Source of the DNA: Lingula anatina
Lineage: Eukaryota > Brachiopoda > Lingulata > Lingulida > Lingulidae
Assembly: GCF_001039355.2 (NCBI RefSeq)
Contig: NW_019775453.1
Span: forward strand, 62,001 to 126,000
Length of the DNA: 64,000 nucleotides
Reading direction: 5' to 3'
Part shown: one piece after another, positions 12,601 to 27,600 of the stretch
How positions within the stretch are numbered: position 1 is the stretch's first letter
How the letters are laid out: every line of letters begins with the position of its first letter
Translations under genes and position numbers: made by a program
Notes under the pieces: model-generated
What the model saw: the letters and a program-made list of their open reading frames with translations, nothing else
The model's database searches: none
What the model was told of the DNA's origin: nothing

Positions 12601-15600
12601 CAATTTACTTTTTTTTCCCCAAGTATTAAAAAATGCAGGGAACGATTTTTACTTTTATGTTTACATCACTACGACAAGAAATCTACTTCCCATTTTATAA
12701 TACAAAATATTGTAATGAAAAATACTAACTGCAGATGATGAACTGAGAGAGAGTTTGAGCAGATCTCCAGCATTGTCCAGTTGTACAATACAACTGACTG
12801 CAAAGGTTCTCTGTGCCAAGTACTGGACTGGGGACAGCATTAACACCAGTAACTTGATGAACTAAAACAGTAACCATATTATATTAAACAGGTTTTCTGT
12901 GCCAAGTACCGACCCGGGGACAGCATGAACACTAGTAACTTGATGAACTAAAACAGTAACCATATTATATTAAACAGGTTTTCTGTGCCAAGTACTGACC
13001 CGGGGACAGCATGAACACTAGTAACTTGATGAACTAAAACAGTAACCATATTATATTAAACAGGTTCTCTGTGCCAAGTACTGGTCAGGAGACAGCATGA
13101 ATACCAGTAACTTGATAAACTAAAACAGTAACCATATTAAATCAAACAGGCATGTTGTAAATGGATATTATCTAAATGTATTACTATGTTAAATAATGAT
13201 CCAATTTGCATGCAACAAGACTGGATTTATGTCATGACAGAATTCCCAATTTAAATTGTGGTATTTTGGTATTTCTCGTTGATGCGGTGAAATATATAAT
13301 TACAGTGAAACATACTCACTTCAACCCTTATCAAATCTTTTGATGACCACAAGAGGGTGTTCCATTCTTTTTTGGGGCCTTTGTGTCTTTCCTGAAGAGA
13401 CATAAAGAAAGAGATACATTACAAAACAACCTAAAAGCCAAACATCATTATACTGCACAGAATTATGATAATAGATATTGATAGTTTTTCGCCAATTCAA
13501 AACGAAAATTAAATACCCTACCTGAGATTCAGCCAGAGCTTTGAGTAAAAAGTTCAGCAGAAATCTCTGGAAATGATGCTCATGTGTGGCTGGGTTGGAA
13601 TCATCTTTACCCATCAACTGCAACTTCTTCACATGATACTCAATGTCAATTTGTCCTACAGAAAAAAAAAAAAAATAAATGAATCAAATGTGAATGAAAT
13701 CTTTCATGAAATGTCTCCTTAATGGTGGAATTTGACTCTACTGACAAATTCAGATGTCACTGCCCTTACCTAAATAACTAATAAAGTAAACCTCTTCTGT
13801 TGCCAAATTTAGGATTTCATAAAAATTACTAGACTGTGCCAATATTAATTTTATAATGTGTGCATCAAGGCATTTAGATTCAATACTTCATTAGGGCAAA
13901 CATTTACCAGAGCAAGTCACAATATCCACAGCTTTCACCAAAGTCTTCTTAAAACGGTCGATGAGTTCACTGATTGTCAGCTTTCCCAACTATGTCTTTG
14001 CCTTTTTTGGTCGTAGTTTGTAGCAACCCACCCTCGAATACTGCTGCAGTACTGTGCCGTCTACTGGGGTCCAAACCAAGATATCTGAGTGAATACAAAA
14101 TTGATTTAGATGTATTTCATCCAGTACAACATGTGTACGTAAGTGCAGATTCAAATATTTACCACTACTGCAAATAATTTGGTGTAATAATTGTTAGCAA
14201 GTTAAGAGAATTTGGTGTAACAATAAAGGAAGATAACAACCATGTATTAATTAAACATTTCGAAGTCTTTTCAACCTTAAGAGATAACTTCTGAAAGCAA
14301 AATGAGATAAATTGCAGTTTTTTTTACTAATATTTTCCCTTTAGTGTTTTGCAAAAGAAAATTACCTCTCTGTTCTAGAAGCATTGAGGTTAAAAACAGT
14401 ATCCACCACATCCTCAGCACCACTCTCTGGACTCTCTTCACTTACTTCCAGGGTGACTTCTCTCTCAGTGACAGGGACCAAGGACACTGCACCTAGGAGA
14501 GGTGGTTTGTGCAACTGTTGGTGCTGCTGCCAAATACCCACATTCATGAAGAAGTTCTGCTTCCCTGGCTCTGCCACTGTGCACATGGGGAGAAATGGGG
14601 ACAGGGGCATTCAGATAATTTAGTAGGAGTCAAATGGGCAAATGTTTCCTATTATGTAGTTTTCAACTTTTGTCATACTTATAATAATGTAATTGATGAA
14701 AACTAGGAATCTGCTGGTAAAAAGGAAAACAATCTACAGTAGGCTAACCTACAATTTTTACAAATTAATTTTATAACAATTTAATAATATTAAAATCAAT
14801 TTTGAATAGTACAATAAAACTTTTTTTCATGTTCTTTATTACTCTTAAATGCCACACCATAGTTTCTGTACCTAGATGGTTCAGTCCAAAAGTCAAAATG
14901 CAGTATTATTAATTACTAATTTGATTATCTTTTGACTTCCAAAAAAAGCTGCTCATTTAGACTTAAATTCTTCTAAAAACCAAATAATACCAATCAAAAT
15001 TATACAAATTATTCAAAATTTAACAGGAACCATTCAAATGAAGCACAGGAAAGGTAAAATGTACTGATAAGGTGGTAGAAGGTAAGCAGAGGCAACGAAG
15101 CAAAACTGATCATGAATGTGGGAAAAAATCAACTAATTTATAAACACTGACAGCAAACAAAATTATGATGAATGACATGAACCTAAATATTTCACAACAT
15201 ATCAATTTAAGTGATAACTAATCAAAGGCAATAGTTGATAAATTAACTGATAATCAGTGACAAATTCAAATTGTGAAATTAATCTTGACATCAATTTTAA
15301 ACAAATAGCAACATATTTGGTCAACTTCAAGGTATGTAATACAAGTAGAATGCAACATCCAAGTATTCATAATAATAGTAGAGATAAATATACTAACATG
15401 TATTTGTACAGTGAGTAATTACTGCAAACAGTCTTTGGACATGGAACATACTGTCAAAATTTTACATGAAGAAAATTATTCGTCATTTTAAAATATACCA
15501 CTTGAAAGCATCAAGGCAAGCTATAAATCAGCCTTGCAATAATTAAAAATGCTAAAAATTCTGGGTGCTTTATTAAACCTACCTTCTGTCTTCCTACGAC

Positions 15601-18600
15601 TGGTGACAACTGGGAGGGCCAGAGGGCTCTGATCATTCAGGGATGAAGCAGACTTTATATATGGCAATGGCAGATTAGCCACTACCCCTCTGTCTTCTAT
15701 TGTACACTTGGTCTCTACAAATTCTAAAACAGCTTGGAAACATGAACACTGGATGCTGCGGACATTTTCCACAGCTCTTGACTGCAAGCCTGAAAATATA
15801 CCTTGGTGCTTTAGAGAAAAATTACTGAAATTATAAGGTAAATCCCAAAAAATGAGAAATATGAAAGTTCTTTTCTTTGAAATAAATAAACAATCTTGGT
15901 ATTGTAATTCATATCAACAAATAACATTTATAAGTGATTACCACCCTTTCTTACCATATCTTTCTTCCTCCTTCATCTCTAATATAGAAAACATTGTCAT
16001 CATGTCATCAAACTGCTGGTAGCATGACACTCCTGATGTGCTGTAATATGATATACATAATATAATATGATATATTATGTATATATCAACTGTAATTCAT
16101 CAGACATTACAATAACAGTAAATAAGATAATCCCCATAGAAATGCATCCAGTCTATAAAACATAACTGTTAAATGAAATACAAAAGTAACAAATTATCAT
16201 ATTTACATATATATATTTCTTCTTAACGTGAGTATCAAATTTCTTTCACAGGATAATGCACATGATATTCATTGGTACTCACCTGAATGTCTTGACTGCA
16301 ATCATGGCAGCAAAATGCTGGATATCTTCTACTACAATCTGCTGCTCATCCTCACCAATTATGTCAGATATTCTACAAGAAAACAACAAGCTTTCCAATA
16401 AGATAAAAAGTCAGAAACCAGGACAGTTACATAAAATTACTAGTGATGCCTCTTCCACCTTGAGTAGTAAAGACTGAACAATAGTTAGGTGCTCACTGTC
16501 ACTTTTCATATGTACCAGCAAGTTAGAGAGGGCAAAATGTTTCCGAAATGGGGCACAATGGTGGTGTTCCTGAGTGGTCTACAGTAGAGCGACCTCCTGG
16601 TGCTGAGTAGAAAACAGAAGCTGGTGATTATATAAGAACATTGGCAACAAGAGGTATGTTAGTCTGTTAATCTGAGTGCATACAGTGAGAGTTCCCGTGA
16701 AGCTAGGTCCCAATAGCTAGGTTGAACTAACTCATTATGAATGGCCCCTGATCCAAAAAAAAATGCACAGTACTTTTTCCTTTTCAATAACCCTGATAAC
16801 AATTTGCTGGTGAACAATCTTGAATTTAGCATAAGGAACTAGGTTAATACAGGTACATATTAGTTCCCCACGTACCTAGGTTCATTCTTGTTGATGGCTG
16901 CTACCATGTTGCCCAGCACCTCTACCAGACCATTCTCCAGCATCACCTGCGTCATCTGTGGGGCCGTCTCAAACAACTGAAAGATGATTGTATAATATAG
17001 GACAAGTTTGTGTCATTGGTGAAACTATGTTAAAAAAGAATACACTTTTGACCTGGTAGAATTTCAAATACCAACTCCACTATTGTAAAATATCAACAAT
17101 TTTTCAATTGGATTCCACAAAATGTCAACATTTTTCAATCTGACTCCTCCTCTTCTTGCATTATCTAGCTATGCATTACTGAATGCTAGCAAATGTGCCT
17201 TGCAAAGTGTTACACTGTATTCAAGTTACCTGAATGAGCAGACATATGGCATTATGGCACAGGGATGTGTCATAGACAGTTTTCTCCATCAGTGCCAGGA
17301 CTGGGGTGATGGCTGACTGTTGCAGTGGGCGGAGGTCAGAAAGCTGGTTAGGGTCGATGCTGAAATATGAAGAACAAAATTTATATCTTAGGCTATATAA
17401 TATATAGTTAATATAATTTTCTAAAGTTAATATGATGCTAAGCTGATTCTAAGAAATGCTTAAATACATGCTACCTGAATATAACCTATTTACTTGCTAC
17501 GACTGAGCAAAATATTGTCAAATTTCCAAATACAAAAACGTGGCACCACTCATCGTCACCACATGAAATAATCTACTCACTCATCTATCATGCTGTGTAA
17601 CTTCCCAAACACCATTGCCAGGCAGGCCTCCACCAGTGAGCGGGTAGCCTGATGCTGGTGGAGCTGACTGCCTAGGAGGTGGAATCCCTGAATCTTCAGG
17701 AAGTTCTCGCACTGTTCATCTGTGGCACGGTGGAAATAGACATCTAGGAGCTGGAAATGAAACTTTGTGTTTCAATCCAATTCTTTCTATCAATGAGTGT
17801 TTCATGGTACAAGTTTAATTTTAAAATAGGAGGAAGGGCAAATCCCAAGTACTTTTAGCACTGCAAGGTGGGTGGTGCAAATTGTACTGTAAAAACTCAA
17901 AAGATGGCAAAAGACTTTCATCCTGACATAAAACATGCTTGCTTCTACTACTGGCAATGGAGCTGTGTTTAAATCCAATTCTTTATATTAATGAGCATTT
18001 CATGGAACCCATTTAATTTCAAAATAGCAGGATGGGCAAATTCCAAGTACTTCTAGCTTTGCATGGTGGTACACATTGTACACTAACTGAAGAAACTCTA
18101 CAGCAAAAGACAGAATACATGCTTACCTGTACTACTGCAGTTCTGATCTCAGGAGAATTGTGATGAGCTAACACTAACAGGACCTCAGGACGTAAAACCA
18201 TTCCCAGTATCCTCTTGGAAGCTACATCACACAAATTTATCACGACTCCTTGCAAAAGCTGAAGCAGGCCTGATGGAAATAAAGATTTTAATTTTTTTTT
18301 TTTTGAAAAATTTAATTGAAAGACCTGTGCTTCAAGATCAAAGCTGTTTAACGAGGTTTGAAACAAAATCAAATATTGTAATCAAATACTGTAACAAAAT
18401 GAATGTAATACATACCAAAGTTATCAAAAGTTTATTTTTTCAACTGATGATCAGAGCTCATTGTTTTAAAAAAATTTAAGAGGATCAGGAGACAAATTTT
18501 CTTGGAGTGTTGTTGACACTGTAAATAGTTTTTAAAGCTATATTAATGCACACACTGTATTCAATAAACTTAAATCTATAATCATTTTTAATTTAACTAT

Positions 18601-21600
18601 GTTGAAAATATTAAATATCAGAGCTTACCTGAACAGACAACAACTAATCCCTTCTCTCCTTCATCTACCTCATCAATGCCATCTTTATTGGCATTTTCCA
18701 GAGACACTTGCACACTATTCATAGAAGTTGGATCTGGATACAGTTCCCAGTCTTCACTTTGACTATAGCTAACATCACTTAAAAGGTTACTGCTGTCATT
18801 CTGCAACTCTTTAGGTTTAGACTGTGCAGTGGCGCCACCTTCAGTCACTTCACCAGTTCCTGGTGATATAACAGGACTGGTATCATCTGCAATCTTGGTA
18901 TTAACACTAGAACCAGATACAGCAGTCATGTAGGATTCTGGGGTTGAATGATCTTTACTTGGTATCCTCGCTGAGATCTCAGGACCTTCCTGATCCCCGC
19001 CTCTGAAAGTATCTCTGTGCTCAATCTGATCTTCTGAAGCTGACCCCAGGGAGATGACACAAGCATCAGAGTCCATGGTAGTTGAATGAACATTTATTCT
19101 TGTATGTGCTGAATTTCTTGCTTTAGAAAAGATATCTTTAGAATTATCATTTTCTTCAACTTGAGGTGGTGGGAACACTTCTTCATTTTCCACGTCATTC
19201 AAAGCTTCCTTGTCTTCAATATTATCCTCATTTGTGTCAGTTGAAATAGTAGTCAGCGCATGAGTCAGTTCTTTTTGATCGAGGCAACCTGCTAAAGGTG
19301 GGTATGTTTGTGATCTAGATCTAGATTCAGCAGATGAGAGAAGTATGTCACTGTCACTGTTTTCGGATGCCACAAACTGGAAATTACTATCCTTGAAGCT
19401 CAACTGCCTTTTGACAGTGTTTGGAGAACTTGGTAAGCTAACAGACAGTCTTCTCTCTGATCCAAAAAAAAAAAACAAAAAACTTTACATGAGCTGTTGG
19501 TAGCATGTAAAGATGAAAAGAAAGTATTCTCAGAACTACAAAAACGTTTACATATAGTTAACACAAGGATTTTTCTGTAAATAGTTAACAAGTAAGCAAA
19601 GATATAACCAAAAGATTAATAACAAAAAAAAAATTATTTCACTTAATCTTTTAAAATTAATATTTCAATATCCCTTCATGTAACAACTTAAGCATGAGTG
19701 CAAGGCAAGACATCAGTTATCACCTCCGGCAATGACATCTGCAGTAAGATTTCGTTGGTCAGTTTCTACCACATCTTCAACGCTACGATGCCAGGTTCTG
19801 CTGGGACTTCTGCCCTTAGAGGGTGTGCTGGACAAACTCTGCTTCTCTTTCTTCTTTTCTTTTTTGCCAGAAGCTAAAACAGATGAATGAATGAATGTCA
19901 ATAACAATCAACAGATACCTTCATTTCATTTGTTATATTCATTTGGCTCTATCACATTAACTGAAATATGACCATTAAATGAAATGCATCCAATATTATG
20001 TACATATTACTTAAGGAAGTACACATAAGCATGCAAGAAACATTTGCAAAAATAAAATGAGTGCATTTACATAAACATGCATATGTATTTTTAGAATCAA
20101 TACTTTTCCATCATAACAAGCTCTGACTATACTAAAAAAAACCCTGTGTAATGCAGCTATGGGACAAGAGAATGTTATCAAAAAGGAAAAAAAAACTTCT
20201 CCCAAGTTTTTGACAATTTCATACAAAACCAAGGAACTGTGGAACCCTCTTTCACAAATAGAAAGAAATCTGCCAAAAGGAGGAAGTGCCTCATCCTTGT
20301 AAGTTATGTTTCAAGCACAAGATTGACTTTTAGGCAAAACATCTAAAATATCCAGCCAAACCACTCTTAACAATGGCCCATCAGGAGTAAAAAGCTTTAA
20401 AATCCTCCATCAGTCTGAAAAATATCATCCCTAAATTTTCATGTCAAATAAATAACCTTACCCCAGTGGTGTGTGAACCAAAATGAATTGGCAGTGTGGT
20501 TGATGAATGTGCTAGCAGCAGGGTGAGCAATGAGGAGGAAATCGCACACTGTGACTACTATGTTAATATCAGGAGGACTCCCCATCATGTGACCTATGAT
20601 CTTCACCATACTACTGCAGATTGGTAGTGGCAGAGAGGGACATGCCTCCTGGATCCTTTCCTGTGTGATGAAAGGGACAAAATGCATTGAACTTTAAGTA
20701 ACTATCTCAATATGCTTTTAACTAATTATATGAGATCACAGCATTTAAATGTTTCCCTCCTCCATTTAACTATGGTATGGATCTTACAACTTAATGTGAA
20801 CACATAATGGTTGTGGACACACCTGACAAAGCATTATAAAAATTACTGTAGAGGATACATCACTGTATACAATAAAGCACATGACAATAGTGCCCTCTAA
20901 TGAGCCAGCACACTTGCAAATATAGTGGAATGAGACATTACAATGAGAAAGGCTGTTCACTAAAGAACAAACTCATTTGCTAGATGCTGGGACTACGTAA
21001 GTATGACAATAAGAAACAGTTCTGAAGACCAATGAATTTTTTAATGAGTTGATACAGTATAATTTATACTCTACCTGGCATGTAACTAACAACTTGTCCA
21101 CAGTTTTAGCACAGTGGAGTTGCTGTCTATTAAACTCCCTATAAGGGTGTTGTTCTTTGATCAACTCCTCCAATGCAACAAAGCACAAATGCCACACTTC
21201 CACATTTCCTTTGTCCCACACTTTCCAAGCCAACAAGATCTCTCTAACAATACTGACATCTTGGATTATAGCTTTGGCATATGGAATAAATGAGTATGCC
21301 TTGGTCACTGTGTTGAAGTGGATGACTGATTCACTGAGGCAGGCATCCAGAAGAACCTAAAAAAATAATTGTCATTTTAAGTCATGGCATTTTGTTTCTG
21401 ACTTATTTTTTGTCATTTTAAAATGCAACTGATCATAATTTTGTGAATATATTGAAACACAATAAATCTGTTACATACTAAAAGCTTGTAATATACTCAC
21501 TTAACTTCACAAACATAGAACATACTCAAAGCTGGTTTTATCAAACAAAAAGGATCCAACTGCCATACCTTAAATGAATGACACTTAAAAAAAATTAGTA

Positions 21601-24600
21601 GAATACATTAATATTATTATCCTATTTTCCTACAATATCGGTATTATTAATACACTATACCTTCAAGACCTGAAAGCTGTTGATGAACTTATCAGTGGAC
21701 ATGACCTTGGCCAGCAGGGAGTATCCTGACATTTCCTTAAAGTCTTGGGCATGTTTCTTACTGTGTCTCAGTAGACTGAACAACAGGCGGAGAGCACTTG
21801 CTTGCTCCTGCTCTGTGGAGTTTTCCACCACCTATAACATAGATTTATAATTATTCACTGGTTGTCTACAGTAGGTTGTGAGATCAAAAAATTAAAAAGT
21901 AAACTGTATATAAATTCACAGAAGAATTTAACTGATGGCACAATCACAAACCCCTACATTAAATATTTAGCTGTGTATATGATGAATAGTTTGAACATTA
22001 TCTGGCACACATTCCAAGTTTTTACAAATATCTGTTCACCCCTTTTCACTCCATAAAAATCATAAAATGACATTAAAAAAGTTTATAGCATGATCGCCAT
22101 CTTGGCACATATTCCAAACTATTTCAAATAACACCTCTCTTCTCATGCTCTGAAAAAAAGGTCTCAAAATCACATTTTACCTTTGCAAACAAAAACAGGA
22201 AAACTCCAACTCCTCCTATCTCATCAACGGTGATTTCTATGCCGCGATGCATGAGAGGGATCACACTGGACTGCCCCTTGATTGGTTTCACCTGCAGAGG
22301 CTGCCTCAAGATCTTCTCACTGCTGGCCTTCTGTGCTGTGGACAGGGACATGGCTAGCCGTGTCAGGGTTTTGCCATCTTTTGGACCACAGGGGTCATAC
22401 ATGTTGACCTGTTGTGGGTTTTTTGGTATGTAGACCATGAGCAAGTTTTCCTAAAAAGCAAGAGTATAAATACACAATACTGTTTCATGGTAAATTTTGT
22501 CAGCTGTTTTGGAGAAAAATGATAAAATTAATGCCAAAAATTTGCTAACTTGGATGCCTGGTCAGGATGCTATTTATGACATGTTAGAAATTAATTTGAA
22601 TTGGCTATACTGAAAACAGACTGATATAATAGGATGTAATACTAATACTTAGAAAACATCCATGTGAGTTAGTGTGTATGTGTGTATGTATGTGTGTGCA
22701 CATGTTACCCTTAGAGGTTGCAGATCTTCACTCCTGTTGCCTATGAGGACCTCCTGATTGATACCAGCGGTGTCCAAAGACTGAGGATTGATATGGTACA
22801 TGTAGATAGCCTCCTGTTCTGAAGAGTCACACTGGCTAACACTACAGCAGTCTGGGCCCAGGCCAAACAGATGGAAGGCAAGTCCTGGGGTGATCACAGT
22901 ACCTGGGTGAGATGTATAATGTTAGTATCCAATGAAGAAATAAAGGTCAACTTTGTATGGAGAGCAAAGAGATGGAGGAACTTTTCACCACTGAACTGGT
23001 ATCTGTAGTCTATCAAAATAGGTAAATTGAAAATTTTGTCTGAGACTTAAAGTACTATATAAGACGACTTTTTCCATTTAACAAAAGATGGAGAGGTTTT
23101 CTTCATGATGAATTCTCTTTTTCTTTGCACGGAAAATGTGCGAAAAAAAAAACTGCATATCCAAATTAAAAAATATAATATTTTACTCTATATTAATAGG
23201 CTTATTACACTAAACACCACAATTGAGGAACTGCTTAAACTAAGAAACAAGGCAGCAAAGCTGTCAAATGTACAGACAAAAAACAGAAAATAAAGATGCA
23301 AAATGGGTCATTTTGTCAATTTTGATGCAATAATAAAAAATGCCAAAATGTAAACAAGACAGCACTGTTCTGAATTTTTTTTTCCATTTTTAACAATTTT
23401 TAACATAAAACAAAATTAACAGTTTACTGTCATTTTTATATGATCAACTAAGAAAATTGATGAGATGGGAAAAATATCAATAGAGCAGTGTTAAATGTCC
23501 AATTTCTTCCATTCTGAGATTCTGAACATAGTGAATGATTGNTAAATTAGCCCCTACCTCTGAAGATCATCAAACTGCCCATCAGCCAAGAACCAGCAGA
23601 ACCTGAGAGATCTGCCACTGTTTTGGAGTGACCCAGCCACAATTTAGCAAACGTTTTACTGGGTCTTTTCTGGATGAGTGTGTACTCAAGTTCCTTCTCT
23701 CTAACTTCCCCTCCATCCACCATCACTCTAACCTGAAGTAAAGATGAAACTAATGCTTATAGACCTTTTTACAGGGCTTACATAAAAAGAAAGCTCATGT
23801 TAGGAAGCATTTTATCTTCTTTGAAGAAAAACTACACATTTTTAAAAATAGCTATAAAATACAGACAAAAGGCATTCATAAATACAATTGCTTGATATCA
23901 TATAAAATTAACAACAAATTGCAGTGCATTGAATATTTTGGACAAATTAAAACACTTTTAGAAGGCAATCCTTGACAAGGCAAGTAGCAATGAAAAAAAA
24001 ATTCCAAAAAATCTTCTCAGTGATAAACATTCAACTGAAAAGATGATTATGGTAAAAAAAATCCCAGAAACTTACCACTCCACGCAGAGCTTTGGAAGAA
24101 AGCTCAATAGGCTCAGAGTACATCAGTGATACGTGCTGCCATCTATTGGAGGAGAGAGCACCAGCCAACTGCACATCTGTCAACACTTCTTTCTGCTGGG
24201 TTATTCTAAAATCAATAGCAAATAGTATTTAATAATTCGCCTTGCATGAAGATATTTCATATATGTACTAAGTATTCAATGTATTTTATTTTCTGTATAT
24301 ATATTACATACATATTCTTCTAAAATAACAAGATCCAACTGTTCTTATGTCACCTAATTTCTAGAATCATGCAATTGCATTTATACCACTAGCTACTTAA
24401 GCTAAAGAAAATGAAGAACAAATTAACTTAAAAATAACTTATGAATTACATGTAACTCTTAGATTAAAATAAGATGTTTATGTTTTTTTTACAATATAAT
24501 AGTACCCACCTAAACACAATTATACCAGTGGAGGGATCTATCCAGACCTCAAATATCACATCAGCTGTCTTCTCATTGCAGCCAACAGACAACACATGCA

Positions 24601-27600
24601 AGTAGCTATCAGTCAGGAGCCTCTGTGAAGAGTTCTTCCTTGTCAGTTTGCCTTTATTATCAAAATACTTGGCACCATTACTTCCCTTGGTCATGGACCC
24701 ACCATTCTTATTGGCTTCAGACACTGGAATAGAGGAACTTCATTACAATTTCTTCTGGATATAAAACCTACATTTCAATAAATGCTATGGGCTAGATTTA
24801 GAAAATGCCTGTGCTGCAAAAATTCAGTTAAGTTCTATCATCCCTATCCCAAATTTTTCAAAGTTATCATGAAGTTCTTAAAATAAATATACAACCATAA
24901 TTACCTGAATTTTCTTCACTGCTCTCTGTGAACATTACAGACTTGCCCCTCTTTCTCGCCTTCTTTGCTTTGTTATAGGAGATTTCATCCTGTCCTCCTC
25001 TCACCAGGCGGAGCCACAAAGATGTACTGAACCCTTCCTTCCAGGTGACTTTATCTTTGAACTCTATCTCAACAGGAGCATCACAGCTCAGAGATACAGT
25101 ATCACTGATACCCAGGCTTTCAGTCACTCTGTTAAATAAACTGCTTCCTGAAAACAAAGATGGTTTCTTTTTCTTCTCCTCTTTTTCATCCAATGAAATG
25201 CTCCGTAAAAGACTGTCTTCCTGTAAGGAACTTGCCGAGGAGTTCCTGGTCGAGGCAAACAAGCTTATGGATCTCTGTACACTCTGATAAAAACCTTGAG
25301 CTGCCAGGGAGACTGTTTCTTCCAATACATGTGACGAGTCGGGCTTGGTATTTGGAAACTGTAGACAATACGTTGGCTGGATTTCTATACTCTCGGTCAG
25401 TTTGTTGAGAAGAGTCAACAATGCATCCTGAGGAAAAGGATCCGTAATGATTGTGAAATCAAATAAAAAAAGGGATAATTAAAACATACCCTTTTTATCT
25501 TTAACAGAAGTACACTTATGGCAACAAATTCTAATGTAGTACTGCATTAATAAATACTATGATATTTACAGTGAAGTACACTGTATTTTCAAAGACTGAA
25601 TCAGATGATATATCTTATATTCAACCATTTTAATTTATGGTCAGTTTTATCTTACCAAAGGTGGATCAGGTTCATTAATCATCCTTAAGCATATCTGCAG
25701 CTCCTCAGAAGAAATGGAGTGTCTTGCCAAGTAGAAACACAACTCTAAAACAAATTCTTGTGCCACTAAAAATAAAACACATATTCGTACATTCATATTC
25801 CAAAGATAACAGATAAATGTCTCATAAAGTCAAAATGGTTAACTTTACTAAATCATTCTGATTCAGCATTATTTCAAAATGAAAAAAAAATTACCTCTCC
25901 ATTCCTTGACAGACTTCGTCAGAACCCCATGAAATCCATTCAAAAGAACACTTAGCAACCCCTGAAAGTAACATAGTACAAACAGCATCAGCATCAGGAA
26001 AGGCCCCCTTTCAATCACAAACTTAGAAACCAAAACTTGCACATGAAATCCTGACAATTTGAAAATGTTTAAAATGAACTAAGTAAACATTTTTTTACAT
26101 CTTCTATTGCTTTATTTACAGAAAAAAAATATATTTAAAGAATATATTCTAATCATCTTAGTACAGAAGTCAAACACCAGCCTTCATAGACAAGCAGAAG
26201 CGTATAATGGGGAATAGGTTCAGTCAGTCAGCTCATCTCTAACAGGCAAAAGTAAATTCAAATATTAAATCACACACCTGACCATTGTGTGTATTTTATC
26301 CCCTACTAAGCCTAGCCTGCTTAAAGATTACCTGGTTATAGAGTGACTGTACATTGGCTGGTGCATCTTTCACCAGAGCAATAACTTTCTGTGCCACACA
26401 GTTCACTACTGGTACATCATGGAGGCAGTGTGAGGAGAGCAGCCTCATGGTAACTGTCACAACTTGTGGGAAGATCACCTGGTGCTTGTTCACACTGGGA
26501 GGCATAGACTGCATTCTTTTATAACTAGACCTGTTAGCTGTAATATAGAATATTTCCAAAAAGTTGAAGTAAATTATCAGCATTTCTTATAGATTTCTAA
26601 CTTGGGAGATGTTTGTAAGTTGCTGTAAATCACTGTGTTACATGTAGTAATTGGGGTTATTTCTCATAAGTATGTCCAGGAAAGCTGCATTCATAGAAAT
26701 TCTGTGATAGGTGTTGAAGTATATAAATAGCACTGTAAAACAGTTTGTGTGGATGATAATCTAAATTTTCCAATCCTAACTGGCTTCATAAATTAATCAA
26801 CAATGACTAAAAGGAGACTTACCATGATAATTTTTCAAAAACAACTAAAATATTCAGATTTGTGAAATAATCATATCTAGTTTACCTTTCAACAAGTCAC
26901 TGGCATCTGTGGTGTACTCCTCGTCTGCCTCATAGCCTGCCTCATTGCTCCCAGGCTCACTGTCGCGTCCACTTCCCAGGTCACTCAGCTCCAGCAAGTC
27001 TTCTTCTCCCTCTAGGAAATCATCCTCTTTCAAATGCTGCAAAATTAGGATAAATCACAATCATTATGCCCCATTACACACTCTATATAAGATACTTACA
27101 AAAAAATCTGTATTTTTAGATTCAAATTTAATATGCACCTAAAAATGTCTTTTTAAAGAAAAGATTATAAATGATATCAAAATTGAAGAATGTCAAAAAA
27201 AAAAAAATTTGTGAATGAACTAATCTGCAGGTTCACATGTATAACAAACATATTCTTCATATAGGCAAAAATGTCCATAAATAAATAATATTCTCACCAT
27301 GAGTGCCAGACTGCTAGAGGCCAAAGGATCCTTCATCTTTTCAGAGGCAACAGCACAGTTTAGCAAAGTATCACATAATGCTATGACATGACTGGCATTT
27401 GTTGGGAAATTATCATTCAAAATGCAGTATACTTTCTCTGATAGTTCAGTTTCTGTCAGACTCTGAAAGATAATTTAGAGAATAAGGCTGTATTCCCAGA
27501 GCTTTTAGTTCAATCTATCCCCGTGGGGAGTCTCACTAGATTACTGTCAGATAATCCGGCTTAAATGTCCGTCCCGCCTACTACAAGCTGTAAGGGGGTA

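Larger units (their letters stand above)
11061..18269 (-). other. LYST: LYST exons 23-38: pre-BEACH helical region
   Basis: Exons (5' to 3'): 18127-18269, 17581-17750, 17230-17359, 16876-16976, 16283-16372, 15955-16040, 15583-15789, 14366-14576, 13908-14084 (contains the frameshift), 13522-13655, 13320-13391, 12730-12861, 12222-12446, 11936-12012, 11511-11720, 11061-11206. Conserved stretches include [73 protein letters not shown] and [20 protein letters not shown], matching vertebrate LYST just upstream of the PH domain. The acceptor of 12222-12446 has a poor pyrimidine tract, so that edge is less certain. Confidence 0.8.
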
